The notes beneath the pieces were generated by a model. That model made no database searches. It was not told the origin of the DNA and saw only the letters and a list, made by a program, of their open reading frames with translations. From positions 62,001 through 126,000 of the forward strand of contig NZ_MOBM01000020.1 in the NCBI RefSeq assembly GCF_003732275.1: a stretch of DNA of 64,000 nt, written 5' to 3'. The DNA is from Pseudomonas frederiksbergensis. GTDB lineage: Bacteria > Pseudomonadota > Gammaproteobacteria > Pseudomonadales > Pseudomonadaceae. Position numbers and translations under genes: made by a program. Shown one piece after another: positions 8,995-17,991 of the stretch. Positions within the stretch are counted from its first letter, which is position 1. Each line of letters starts with the position of its first letter.

Positions 8995-10212
8995 ATGGAC
9001 ACCCCATCACGTCGTACGACGCTGACCATCGCCCTGTGTTTTATCGTTGCACTGATTGAAGGCTTCGACCTGCAAGCTGCCGGGACTGCCGCCGCGGGCC
9101 TGCGCCAGACCTTTGCCCTGGACCCTAAAATGATGGGCTGGGTGTTCAGTGCCGGCATCATCGGCTTGCTGCCGGGCGCCTTCTTCGGCGGCTGGATTGC
9201 TGATCGCATCGGTCGCAAGAAAATCCTCATCGGCGCCGTGCTGCTGTTCGGCGTGTTCTCGCTCAGCACTGCCTACGTCAACACGTTCTCCAGCCTGCTG
9301 TTGGCGCGTTTCATGACCGGCCTGGGCCTGGGCGCCGCCCTGCCCAACCTGATCGCCCTGTGCGCCGAAGCCGTAGGTGAGCAACGCCGTGGTACCGCCA
9401 TCAGCATCATGTATGCCGGCGTGCCGTTGGGTGGAGCACTGGCGGCGGTGGTCGCCATGCTGTTCACCGATCATTGGCAGGCGACCTTCATCATCGGCGG
9501 TCTCGCGCCATTGCTGGTGGTGCCGCTGATGATCCTGTTGCTGCCCGAGTCCAGCGCCTTTCGCCAGCAGCAAGGGACTGTCAATGTAGCGCGCGCTTCA
9601 ACCGGCCAGGCACTGTTCCGCGAAGGCCGGGCTCGCGTTACCCTGGCGTTGTGGCTGAGCTACTTCTTCACCCTGACCGTGATGTATATGCTGCTCAACT
9701 GGCTGCCGTCACTGCTGCTGGAACAGGGTTTCAGCAAACCCCAGGCGGGCCTGGTGCAGATGCTGTTCAATATCGGCGGCGCCCTCGGCTCCCTGCTCGG
9801 CGGATTGCTGCTGGATCGCTGCAACGGCATCAAAGTGGTGCTGTTTGTCTATGCCGGGTTGCTGGTGGCGCTGTCCGGGGTCGGCCTGTCGGTGGGCATT
9901 GTTCCTATGGGCATCGCCGGGTTTGCCGCGGGGTTGTTTGTGATGGCTGCGCAACTGGTGCTTTACGCGCTGGCACCGCCGTCGTACCCGACTTCGGTGC
10001 GTGCCACCGGCGTCGGCGCGGCGGTGGCCATCGGTCGCCTGGGGTCAGTCGCCGGGCCCTTGGCCGCGGGGCAGATTCTGGCGGCCGGGGCCGGCACCAC
10101 CGAGGTATTGCTGGCAACCTCCCCCGGGTTGTTGATTGCAGCACTGACCATCATCAGCGTGATTGCCCGTTCAGCCCCACTGACTGTATCGATGGAAAAG
10201 GCCAAGGCCTGA
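8995..10212 (+). CDS. MFS transporter, aromatic acid:H+ symporter type
   Basis: A 405-residue, 12-helix inner-membrane permease. The loop 2-3 signature GGWIADRIGRKK is present and the first helix carries EGFDLQ, the equivalent of the DGFD motif of aromatic-acid symporters such as PcaK. The start at 8995 follows GAGG with good spacing; an ATG at 8983 in the same frame lacks a binding site. Facing the OprD porin and close to the ferulate operon, it is a good candidate for uptake of ferulate or another hydroxycinnamate. Substrate is inferred. Confidence 0.85.
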   Translation: MDTPSRRTTLTIALCFIVALIEGFDLQAAGTAAAGLRQTFALDPKMMGWVFSAGIIGLLPGAFFGGWIADRIGRKKILIGAVLLFGVFSLSTAYVNTFSSLLLARFMTGLGLGAALPNLIALCAEAVGEQRRGTAISIMYAGVPLGGALAAVVAMLFTDHWQATFIIGGLAPLLVVPLMILLLPESSAFRQQQGTVNVARASTGQALFREGRARVTLALWLSYFFTLTVMYMLLNWLPSLLLEQGFSKPQAGLVQMLFNIGGALGSLLGGLLLDRCNGIKVVLFVYAGLLVALSGVGLSVGIVPMGIAGFAAGLFVMAAQLVLYALAPPSYPTSVRATGVGAAVAIGRLGSVAGPLAAGQILAAGAGTTEVLLATSPGLLIAALTIISVIARSAPLTVSMEKAKA

Positions 10213-10235
10213 TGTCCCTCAGTTAAAACGCGAGA

Positions 10236-10329
10236 CCTGTGGGAGCGGGCTTGCTCGTGAAGGCGGAGTGTCAGACGACATCATTGTTGCCTGTGCCGCT
10301 GTCTTCGCGAGCAAGCCCGCTCCCACAGG
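10236..10329. repeat. REP doublet (REPIN-like), Pseudomonas type
   Basis: Two 22-bp arms in inverted orientation at 10236-10257 and 10308-10329 with the core CCTGTGGGAGCGGGCTTGCT, separated by 50 bp. The pair sits between the convergent MFS and RND genes, a common site for such elements, and could also act as a transcription barrier. A partial single copy of the core occurs at about 30722-30737. Confidence 0.8.
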
Positions 10330-10387
10330 GTCCGGCGTGCCGGTAGCCCCCCACACTTCGCCCCGGCCTTGCTCTTTACCGAGCCCT

Positions 10388-12811
10388 TCAGCTTTCCTTG
10401 ACCCACTGCACAAGCACGCTCGCCTCAGGCTTTTTTGCGAAGACCTTCTGCGGCAGCAGCAGCCAGGCCAGCGCCGGCAGCAGGATCAAGGCGCCAAGCA
10501 TGTTCACCAGGAACATGAAGGCCAGCAGGATGCCCATGTCGGCCTGGAATTTGATCGGCGAGAACGCCCAGGTCGATACCGCGACGGCCAGTGTCATGCC
10601 AGTCAGCAGAACCACTTTGCCGGTGAACAACAGCGCTTGGTAATAGGCTTGGGCCAGCGTGTCACCGGCACGCATTCGCGCCAGGATCACGCTCAACACA
10701 TAGAGCGCATAGTCGATGCCGATGCCCACCCCGAGTGCGATTACCGGCAGTGTCGCCACTTTTACGCCCATGCCCAGCCCCACCATCAGCGCCTCGCAAA
10801 GAATCGAGGTGAGCATCAGCGGCAGCATCGCGCAAAGGGTTGCACGCCAGCTACGGAAGGTCAGCAGGCACAGCAGGCTGACCGCGCCGTAGACCCAGAA
10901 CAGCATCTCGTGCATGGATTTTTTCACCACGATATTGGTCGCGGCTTCGATCCCGGCGCTGCCGGCGGCCAGCATGAATTTGACCTCGGGCACCTGATGC
11001 TCGGTGATAAATTTCTCGCTCGCCTCCACCACCCGATTCAGGGTATCGGCCTTGTGATCGGACAGGTAAACGTACAGCGACAGCATCGAACAGCCCTGAT
11101 TGAACAGCTCCCGCGGTGCCCGGGTCTGCACGGCGCCCAGCGCGCCGTCATTGGGGATCAGCTCATACCACTTGAAGTTGCCTTCGTTGTAACCGGCCGT
11201 GGCGATCTTGCTCATCGCCGCCATTGAAGTGGTCGACTCCACGCCAGGCAATTGCTCCAGTTGCCAGGCCAACGCGTCCACCGCAGACAGGCTGGCGTAG
11301 CGCGTGCATTGATCTTCCGGCGTCTTGATCATGATCACGAAAATATCCGAACTGGCCGCATAGTTTTGGGTCATGAACAGCGCGTCGCGGTTGTAGCGCG
11401 AGTCGGCGCGCAACTCCGGGGCGCCAGGGTCGAGATCACCGATTTTCAGGTTCAGGCTCACGGCAAAACCGAACGCTGCCAGCAGCAGGCCGCCCAGCAT
11501 CGCGCCAATGGCCCAGCGCCGTTGGGTGAACAAATCGAGCACACGCCACAACGGATGCTTGATCTGTGCTTGCAGCTCGGCGGTTTCCGAGCTCAGGCTG
11601 CGTTGCGCCGCTGCCGGGCTGACACCGATATAGCTGAGCAGGATCGGCAGCAGAATCAGGTTAGTGAAAATCAGCACCGCCACACCGAGGCTGGCGGTGA
11701 TCGCCAGGTCCTGAATCACCCGGATATTGATCAGCAGCAACACGGCGAAGCCCACCGCATCGCAGAGCAACGCGGTCATGCCGGCGGCGAACAGCCGGCG
11801 AAAGGTATAACGCGCGGCCACCACCCGATGGGTGCCACGACCGACGTCCTGCATGATGCCGTTCATCTTCTGCGCGCCATGGCTCATGCCGATGGCAAAC
11901 ACCAGAAACGGCACCAGCGCCGAGTACGGGTCCAGCTCAAACCCAAGCATCGCGAGCAGGCCCATTTGCCAGAGCACAGCCACCAACGAACAAGTCACCA
12001 CCACCAGGGTGCTGCGCGCGCAGCGGGTGTAACCGTAAAGCACCACTACGGTCACCAACACCGCCATCACGAAGAACAACAAGACCTGGGTCAGCCCCTC
12101 GATCAGATCGCCGACGATTTTGGTAAAACCGGTGATGTGGATGCGCAGTTCATCGGTCTGGTACTTGTCCCGCAGCGCCTCCAGCTGCCGGGAGAACTCA
12201 CCGTAGTCCAGGGCTTTGCCGGTCTGCGGACTGACTTCGAGCAACGGCACGAAGATCACGCTGGACTTGAAGTTGCCGGCGACCAATTGGCCGACCTCAC
12301 CAGAACGCGCGACGTTGGTTCGCACCTGCTCGATGCTGGTCGCTGAACCATCGTAGTCATCGGGGATCACGGTGCCGCCATCGAGCCCCTCCTCGGTCAC
12401 TGCGGTCCAGCGCGTGGTCGGGGTCCATAACGACTTCATGTAGGGGCGGTCGACACCTGGCAACAGATAAAGCTCGTCGTTGAGCCTGGCCAGGGTATCG
12501 AGGTAGTCCTTGGTGAAGATGCTGCCCTGTTTGACCTCCACGGCGATTCGCAATGAGTTGCCCAGACCGCTCAACTCGCTGCGATTCTCCAGGAAGTTGG
12601 CGACATAGGGGTGCCCCGTAGGGATGGTCTTCTCATAGCTGGCGTTGATACCGATGCGCGTGGCTTGCCAACCGAGCACCAGCGTCACCAGCAGACACAG
12701 CAGGATCACCAGCGGTCGATGGTTGAAGATCATTCGCTCGGCAAAATTGCCCGACGCCTGGTCGAAGTCTTCCAGGCGGCCGATCACGGTTTGGGTTTTG
12801 TCGTCTTTCAA
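10388..12811 (-). CDS. RND-superfamily permease (MmpL type)
   Basis: An 807-residue inner-membrane protein with the RND layout: one helix, a large periplasmic domain, a helix block, then the whole arrangement again. The start is set at a TTG at 12811 because AGGAG lies six bases upstream; the longer frame to 12910 would overlap the end of the preceding gene. Proteins of this subfamily move lipids or hydrophobic molecules rather than forming tripartite drug pumps, and no membrane-fusion or TolC-like gene is adjacent. It ends a block with YCF48-like, DUF1329 and DUF1302 genes behind coniferyl alcohol genes, so transport of a hydrophobic aromatic compound or of an envelope lipid is plausible. 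Confidence 0.8.
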   Translation of the reverse strand: MKDDKTQTVIGRLEDFDQASGNFAERMIFNHRPLVILLCLLVTLVLGWQATRIGINASYEKTIPTGHPYVANFLENRSELSGLGNSLRIAVEVKQGSIFTKDYLDTLARLNDELYLLPGVDRPYMKSLWTPTTRWTAVTEEGLDGGTVIPDDYDGSATSIEQVRTNVARSGEVGQLVAGNFKSSVIFVPLLEVSPQTGKALDYGEFSRQLEALRDKYQTDELRIHITGFTKIVGDLIEGLTQVLLFFVMAVLVTVVVLYGYTRCARSTLVVVTCSLVAVLWQMGLLAMLGFELDPYSALVPFLVFAIGMSHGAQKMNGIMQDVGRGTHRVVAARYTFRRLFAAGMTALLCDAVGFAVLLLINIRVIQDLAITASLGVAVLIFTNLILLPILLSYIGVSPAAAQRSLSSETAELQAQIKHPLWRVLDLFTQRRWAIGAMLGGLLLAAFGFAVSLNLKIGDLDPGAPELRADSRYNRDALFMTQNYAASSDIFVIMIKTPEDQCTRYASLSAVDALAWQLEQLPGVESTTSMAAMSKIATAGYNEGNFKWYELIPNDGALGAVQTRAPRELFNQGCSMLSLYVYLSDHKADTLNRVVEASEKFITEHQVPEVKFMLAAGSAGIEAATNIVVKKSMHEMLFWVYGAVSLLCLLTFRSWRATLCAMLPLMLTSILCEALMVGLGMGVKVATLPVIALGVGIGIDYALYVLSVILARMRAGDTLAQAYYQALLFTGKVVLLTGMTLAVAVSTWAFSPIKFQADMGILLAFMFLVNMLGALILLPALAWLLLPQKVFAKKPEASVLVQWVKES

Positions 12812-12863
12812 GTCTGACTCCTGTTGCACGGGCCATGGCCCGATAGCGCTACACCGTGAAGTT

Positions 12864-13967
12864 TCAAGGTTTGGCGGAGGTCCGCGGATCCTGGTCAGTG
12901 ACCACGCCACTCAAACCGACGCTGGCCAGCCCCCCGTCGGCAGCCTGTTGCACGGCAGCGACCGTCCCGCCACTGCGGCTCTGGCGCTTGTCGAAGCTAC
13001 GACCCTGGTCATGGCTGAACAAAAGTTCACCGCTCTGGCTGGCCAACAGCAGACTGCCGTCACGCAGCTCGATGGCTGTCGCCAGTGTTGATTCGATACC
13101 GGTGTCGAGGCGTCGCCAACTGCTGCCGCGATCCTCGGACCACCAGGCGTTGCCGCGCAATCCGTAGGCAATCAACGCTCCGCCGCGGGTGCCGAGCAGA
13201 CCGAAAAAGCTGCCTTCATAAGGTGATTTCAGAGGCTGGAACGAATGCCCGGCATCGGTCGAACGCAACAGCAAACCACGCTCTCCCACCAGCAGCAGGT
13301 CGTTACCCGAAGCGCGGATCCCATACAGGTTCAGGCCCTGCGGATTGTCCACATGCTGCATCCACGGCCGCCAGCTTCGCCCGCCGTCGTCGGTACGGTA
13401 GATCTGGTTGTAGGCGCCAACGATGTAGCCATGCAGGCGGTCACTGAAGTACAGGTCGAGAAACGGTTTATCCGGCCCGTCGTCCAGCATCTGCCGTGCC
13501 TGCGCAAGGTTGCTGGCGCCGCCCGGTTGATCGGCATCGCGCTCCGCGGCCTGCACCGCCAGCGCGGCGGCACGCTCACCGTCGAGTTGCTTGTGCCAGG
13601 TTTCGCCACCGTCCTCGGTGTGCAACACCACGCCCAGATGACCGACCGCCCAGCCCTGCTTCGCGTCGACGAATTGCACCGCGGTCAGGCTGACGCTGAC
13701 CGGCACACGGGCCTGGCGCCAAGTCATTCCCGAATCATCCGAGAGCAACACGATGCCACGCTCGCCGACCGCCACCAGGCGTTCGCCAGTCCGGGCCAAC
13801 CCAAGCAATACCGCGCGCGAGGCCTTGGCGGTAGGCAGTGCCGGCTGCTGCAACACAGCAAACGTCGCGGCCTGCGCAGTCATGGACGTGCTCGCCAACA
13901 GACACAACGCCAGCACGCAGGCACTCCATCGCAGACCAAAACTCGCAAAGATTTTTTCAACGCTCAT
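12864..13967 (-). CDS. YCF48/BNR-repeat periplasmic propeller protein
   Basis: A 367-residue exported protein. A signal peptide of about 33 residues (ending MTAQAA) precedes repeated BNR/sialidase-like blades: GERGIVLLSDDSGMTWRQA, HTEDGGETWHKQ, RTDDGGRSWRPW, RSTDAGHSFQPL and WSEDRGSSWRRL, each with the Asp-box pattern. This is the fold of YCF48/HCF136, a photosystem II assembly factor, but here the gene lies between DUF1329 and RND genes. A scaffold for assembly of a membrane complex is a reasonable inference; no enzymatic residue is apparent. Confidence 0.8.
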   Translation of the reverse strand: MSVEKIFASFGLRWSACVLALCLLASTSMTAQAATFAVLQQPALPTAKASRAVLLGLARTGERLVAVGERGIVLLSDDSGMTWRQARVPVSVSLTAVQFVDAKQGWAVGHLGVVLHTEDGGETWHKQLDGERAAALAVQAAERDADQPGGASNLAQARQMLDDGPDKPFLDLYFSDRLHGYIVGAYNQIYRTDDGGRSWRPWMQHVDNPQGLNLYGIRASGNDLLLVGERGLLLRSTDAGHSFQPLKSPYEGSFFGLLGTRGGALIAYGLRGNAWWSEDRGSSWRRLDTGIESTLATAIELRDGSLLLASQSGELLFSHDQGRSFDKRQSRSGGTVAAVQQAADGGLASVGLSGVVTDQDPRTSAKP

Positions 13968-14036
13968 GTCTTTATCCCGCCTGGAAAATCGCTAGCGACC
14001 GCGACGAGCTTTTCGCTCGTCACGGCGCCCCATGGT

Positions 14037-15398
14037 TCAACGCATGTTTTCGTTGGCCATGGCATCCGGTGTGTAATAGGAAGCTGAAGGTTTTGCGATC
14101 GTCTGGTACTGGACCGCCAGATCGTTGCTCGAAGAGTTAAGGAAGTAGGCGCCGGTATCGAGGTTGTAGCTGCCCCACATGACTTGCGCAGTAAGCGCCG
14201 GCAGGTCTGGCGCCAGCAGCGTCAGCGAATACATCTGCCGTCCCAGTTTTCCCTGGGCGTCATACCCGTCGACCATCAGGATCTGCCAGGAGTCCTCGTC
14301 GACGTAGTAGGTCCGATGCGGCACCACATGGCGTTTGCCGGATTTGAGCGTGGCCTCGACCACCCAGACCCGATGCTTCTCCCAACGCACCAGATCAGGA
14401 TTGAGAAAGTTCGGTTTGACCAGGTCGTCGCTCTTGGCCAGGCCGGCGCGGTTATTGTTGTAGGGGACGATCAGTTCTTTCTTGCCCGCAAGCTTGAGAT
14501 CGTAGCGGTCGGTAGGCCCGAACAGCATGAACGCTTCGTCAAACAGACCGACGCCAGAGGTGACGAAGTCCGGGGTGTCGTAGGCGATGTTCGGCGCTCG
14601 GCGTACCCGGCGCTGGCCGACCAGATACTGCCAGGCCGCACGGTTGGCCGGGTCCATGTCCCAATGGGTCATCAGGCCTTCGCCGGCCTTGGATGACGGC
14701 AGTTCGGTCAGCAGCTTGCCAACCTGGTACTTGCCAGCAAAATTTTCCAGGGTGCCACTTTCGGAGTAGTAGGGAAACTGATAGCTGAACAGGGCTCGGG
14801 TCGCCTGGACCTTCTTGCCACCGGCGGTCATCAGCCAGGTATCGAACGGCGAGCTGATGGTCTCGCCACCCTGCCAGGACAACCGGTAGTTCCACAGTAC
14901 TTGCGCGCCGTTGTCCGGGATCGGGAACGGGATGCCGCCATAGGCGCTGGCGACTTTTTCGGTTTCCACATCCAGCGTGGCACGGGTGGCATTCTTGCCG
15001 GTGTTGTCATACACCCATTGCGGAGCTGCCGCCGAGCGATGGGTCGGGTATATGTCCAGGCGATAGTCCGGGTATTTCTTCAACAGAACCTTGGTGCCTT
15101 CGGCCAGCACGCTGGCGTACTGCTCCATGTTCGAGGCCTTGATCGAATACAGCGGTTTCTCACCGGCGAATGGATCGGCACGTTTGTCACCCGGTTTGTA
15201 GCCCGGCGCGACCTTGGTGTAACCGCCGTCCCAGGCCGGGATGCTGCCATCGGCATTGCCGGCGCGCTCGCCGCCAAGGGGCGTCAGCTCAGACTTCAAA
15301 CGTGCGGCCTGTTCAGGCGACACCGCTGCCTGCGCCAGGCTGATACCAGCCAGGGCCAGGGTAAGGACGCAAGTGTTCAGGAAAGCGTTGTTCTGCAT
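14037..15398 (-). CDS. DUF1329 exported protein
   Basis: A 453-residue protein with a cleavable signal peptide (AGISLAQA) and the DUF1329 profile, including the GDKRADPF segment near the start. DUF1329 proteins resemble the LolA/LolB lipoprotein-carrier fold and nearly always follow a DUF1302 gene, as here with 15 bp between them. AAGGTGG precedes the start codon. The likely role is as periplasmic carrier of a hydrophobic ligand between the inner-membrane RND permease and the outer-membrane DUF1302 protein. The function is inferred from fold and pairing. Confidence 0.8.
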   Translation of the reverse strand: MQNNAFLNTCVLTLALAGISLAQAAVSPEQAARLKSELTPLGGERAGNADGSIPAWDGGYTKVAPGYKPGDKRADPFAGEKPLYSIKASNMEQYASVLAEGTKVLLKKYPDYRLDIYPTHRSAAAPQWVYDNTGKNATRATLDVETEKVASAYGGIPFPIPDNGAQVLWNYRLSWQGGETISSPFDTWLMTAGGKKVQATRALFSYQFPYYSESGTLENFAGKYQVGKLLTELPSSKAGEGLMTHWDMDPANRAAWQYLVGQRRVRRAPNIAYDTPDFVTSGVGLFDEAFMLFGPTDRYDLKLAGKKELIVPYNNNRAGLAKSDDLVKPNFLNPDLVRWEKHRVWVVEATLKSGKRHVVPHRTYYVDEDSWQILMVDGYDAQGKLGRQMYSLTLLAPDLPALTAQVMWGSYNLDTGAYFLNSSSNDLAVQYQTIAKPSASYYTPDAMANENMR

Positions 15399-15413
15399 GG
15401 CGAATCCACCTTA

Positions 15414-17063
15414 TTAGAATGAGGTTTTCACGTAGAGCGAGACAAAATCGCGGTCGGCCAGCGACTGCCCGTAACTGAAATTGCCGTCCTCGCGCAGCCC
15501 GGCTTTCGGGGCCCCGAAGAAGTTCACGTAGTTGAGGCCGACATCCCAGCGCTGCAGGTAGGTCGCCTTGAGCCCGACACTCCAGTCGCCGGAATGGGTA
15601 TTGCCGAAACCCGACTTGTTGACGGCCGAAGAACGCCCATCGAGCACCACGCCCATGCCGATCGGCACGGTCAGGTCGATCCCGTCGACAATCTGGAAGT
15701 ACGCAGGCTCCACCAATACCCGCAACGCAGTGGCATCGCGGGTGGTGTTGGAATCCAGGGCCGCGGCGTTTTCGGTGACGCTCAGGGTGCGGTTCCACGC
15801 CAGTTCGGCCAGTGCCGAGCCGCCATCCCAAAAAGCAGTAGGCGATAGCAGGTAAATCGCCGACAGGTTGGCGTGAGCGGTTTTGCCCCGGGCAAACAGT
15901 GAGTCATCGCCGCCATCGGCCTCCATGCCCGGGGTCACCACTTGCAGGTTGCTCACCAGCGGCGCATTCCAGCGTACGGAGGTTTCACCGGCGAAGTTGA
16001 ACGGGCCATAGGCAGTGGAGAAGCTGACGCCGGCAGTCTTGATATCTTCGGCGTAGACCTGGCGATAGGAACTCAGGATCGGCAGCCCGGTGGCCGCCGC
16101 GGCTGCACCGTCGAGGTAGGCGTACAGGCCGATCGGGGCTTTGTCGTGATACTGCGCGGCGTAGAAACCCAACTCCAGTTCGGTCCCGCTCGGTTTGAAG
16201 CGAATCTGCATGCCGCCCTGCCCCGAGTTCCTCGGTTTCAGATCGCCGCCATTCACGGTGTCGTTGCCAAACACTTCGCGCAGCGAACCGCTGCCGTAAC
16301 CGATGGCATCGACATCGCTCAGGTAGCTGCCGGCGCCGGGCAGATTGGAACGTTCCCACTCGAACTGGTAGTAAGCGCCCACCGACAACTGCGGGTTGAT
16401 CTGCAACTGCCCGGAGATCTGGTTGACCGGGCGCAAGATTTCCTTGAACTGGGTTCCCGGCACGCTGAGCAACTTGACCACATCGGTCGGGCCCTGGGCA
16501 TTGGCGATGCCGTTGCCGCCGTAGAACAGGCTTTCACCGTAAATCAGGCTGTGTCGGCCCAGACGGGCCACGCCCTGGGAGTCTTCGCCGAGGTCACCGC
16601 GCAGAAACACGAAGGCGTCGAGAATTTCCGCATCGCGACCGTGGAGCTTGCGGGTTTCGCTGAGGAAATGCGGCTGCTCGCTGCTGTCGGTGTCCTGGTT
16701 GTAGATATCGTCGTACCAGGCCGCGCCGCTCACACGCAGCCCATAGTTTTGCCGGCTGAGGTCCATTTCGGAAAACAGGTCCAGACGGTTGGAGACCAGA
16801 CCGCGGCTGAAGTTTTTATCGCCCTGACTCTGGATCGAGGGGTACAGGCCGTTGGCGGTCGGTGCGTTGACCAATCGGCTGTCCTGACCTTGCAGACGCC
16901 AGGCCTGGCTGTACTTGATGGTGTTGTCCCAACGCAGTTTCCAGTCCGAACCCCCCAGGTCCATTTGCATGGCCTCGGCCCTTTCGATCATCACGCCTGC
17001 ACTGCATAACGCCAGAAACAGGGCGCAATGCTTGAAACGAAAGCAACGTTTAACGTTGTCCAT
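15414..17063 (-). CDS. DUF1302 outer-membrane protein
   Basis: A 549-residue protein with an export signal (ending near IERAEA) and then a DUF1302 domain rich in alternating strands, ending in a phenylalanine (YVKTSF), as in outer-membrane β-barrels. GAGGAG stands before the ATG. A σ54-type promoter at 17101-17115 lies 38 bp upstream, so this gene and the following DUF1329, YCF48-like and RND genes may form their own transcription unit controlled by the nearby V4R activator. A role in passage of hydrophobic compounds through the outer membrane is inferred. Confidence 0.8.
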   Translation of the reverse strand: MDNVKRCFRFKHCALFLALCSAGVMIERAEAMQMDLGGSDWKLRWDNTIKYSQAWRLQGQDSRLVNAPTANGLYPSIQSQGDKNFSRGLVSNRLDLFSEMDLSRQNYGLRVSGAAWYDDIYNQDTDSSEQPHFLSETRKLHGRDAEILDAFVFLRGDLGEDSQGVARLGRHSLIYGESLFYGGNGIANAQGPTDVVKLLSVPGTQFKEILRPVNQISGQLQINPQLSVGAYYQFEWERSNLPGAGSYLSDVDAIGYGSGSLREVFGNDTVNGGDLKPRNSGQGGMQIRFKPSGTELELGFYAAQYHDKAPIGLYAYLDGAAAAATGLPILSSYRQVYAEDIKTAGVSFSTAYGPFNFAGETSVRWNAPLVSNLQVVTPGMEADGGDDSLFARGKTAHANLSAIYLLSPTAFWDGGSALAELAWNRTLSVTENAAALDSNTTRDATALRVLVEPAYFQIVDGIDLTVPIGMGVVLDGRSSAVNKSGFGNTHSGDWSVGLKATYLQRWDVGLNYVNFFGAPKAGLREDGNFSYGQSLADRDFVSLYVKTSF

Positions 17064-17100
17064 GGACGCTCCTCATTATTTTTATTTTTGGCATGGCTTT

Positions 17101-17115
17101 GCACGCATGGCGCCA
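17101..17115 (-). promoter_or_regulatory. σ54-type promoter before the DUF1302 gene
   Basis: On the minus strand TGGCGC-N5-GTGC, with the essential GG and GC pairs ten bases apart. It deviates from TGGCAC-N5-TTGC at one base in each element. The expected transcription start falls about 25-30 bases before the DUF1302 start codon. Confidence 0.5.
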
Positions 17116-17131
17116 GCCAACACGCTCAGTT

Positions 17132-17147
17132 AGCGGCTTACGCCGCT
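17132..17147. terminator. Small GC hairpin after the coniferyl alcohol dehydrogenase gene
   Basis: A perfect 6-bp stem, AGCGGC and GCCGCT, with a GTAA tetraloop on the minus strand, just past the dehydrogenase stop and before the σ54-type promoter of DUF1302. There is no T-run, so it may only weaken read-through or stabilise the mRNA end. Confidence 0.4.
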
Positions 17148-17164
17148 GTCCACTGGTGTGCGTT

Positions 17165-17932
17165 TCAGATGTAGGTGGAGGCCAATCCGCCATCGACTGC
17201 CAGGTTGACGCCGTTGATCCAGCGCGACTCGTCGGCACACAGGAAAGCGATCACCGCCGCCACCTCATCGGCGTAACCGGGGCGTTTCATGCGACGGGCA
17301 TCGGCCTGGGTTCGTGCTTCACCGAGCATGCTCACGAAGTCGCCGAGGATGGGGGTGAAGACCGGGCCCGGCGCCACGCTGTTCATGCGCACTGAATGTT
17401 CGAGAAACCAGGGCTGGGCCTGCAGGTAGTTCCAGACGATCAAGGCTTCCTTGAAATACTGGTAGCAGGTCTCGTCAGGTACCGGGTGCTCGGCCAGCCA
17501 GGCTTGCGCGGCGGCGAAACCTTCGATGCGCGCAAGCGCCTTGTGCTGTTCCAGGCGTAACGGCCACTCGGCGCCGAGGATCGAGGCGACATTGACGATG
17601 CTGCCGCCAGCGGTGATTCGCGGCAGCAATGCCTGGCTCAGGTGACGCAGCCCCAGGTAGTTGACCTGCGCCAGCAATTGCGGGTTTGCAGTGCCCGGCA
17701 CTCCAGCGATATTGCACAGGCTGTCGATCCGTGCCGGTAACTGCGGCAGGAGCCGGTCGATGTTCTCGGCACTGCTCAGATCGCCCTGGACAAAACCGTC
17801 CAGGGTCATATGCGGGGCCTTCAGATCGACGCCAATCACGTGGGCGCCGTGGGTGCGCAGCAGGCTTGCAGTAGCAGCGCCGATACCCGAGGAGACCCCG
17901 GTCACCAGCACTATCTTGTTTTCGAGTTTCAT
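17165..17932 (-). CDS. calA: Coniferyl alcohol dehydrogenase (SDR)
   Basis: A short-chain dehydrogenase of 255 residues, the length reported for CalA of Pseudomonas sp. HR199. The cofactor motif TGVSSGIG is at 11-18, the catalytic serine is at about 117 in NVAS, and the Tyr157-x3-Lys161 pair is in TCYQYFKEA. It should oxidise coniferyl alcohol to coniferyl aldehyde with NAD+. The aldehyde dehydrogenase gene lies 59 bp upstream on the same strand, giving the two steps that deliver ferulate to the ech operon. Specificity is assigned from size and gene company. Confidence 0.85.
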   Translation of the reverse strand: MKLENKIVLVTGVSSGIGAATASLLRTHGAHVIGVDLKAPHMTLDGFVQGDLSSAENIDRLLPQLPARIDSLCNIAGVPGTANPQLLAQVNYLGLRHLSQALLPRITAGGSIVNVASILGAEWPLRLEQHKALARIEGFAAAQAWLAEHPVPDETCYQYFKEALIVWNYLQAQPWFLEHSVRMNSVAPGPVFTPILGDFVSMLGEARTQADARRMKRPGYADEVAAVIAFLCADESRWINGVNLAVDGGLASTYI

Positions 17933-17991
17933 GTTGAGTCCTCTTATTATTTTTGTGTACTCGCCCGACCTCGTCGGCCTGGTCCTGTCCG

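Noticed and set aside
12864..13967. YCF48-like protein as a photosystem assembly factor or sialidase
   Set aside because: The genome context is non-photosynthetic and no sialidase catalytic residues are visible; only the propeller fold is supported.
17933..17991. A GG-N10-GC pair before calA as a third σ54 promoter
   Set aside because: The bases around the pairs do not match the -24 and -12 elements, and calA can be transcribed from the calB promoter.
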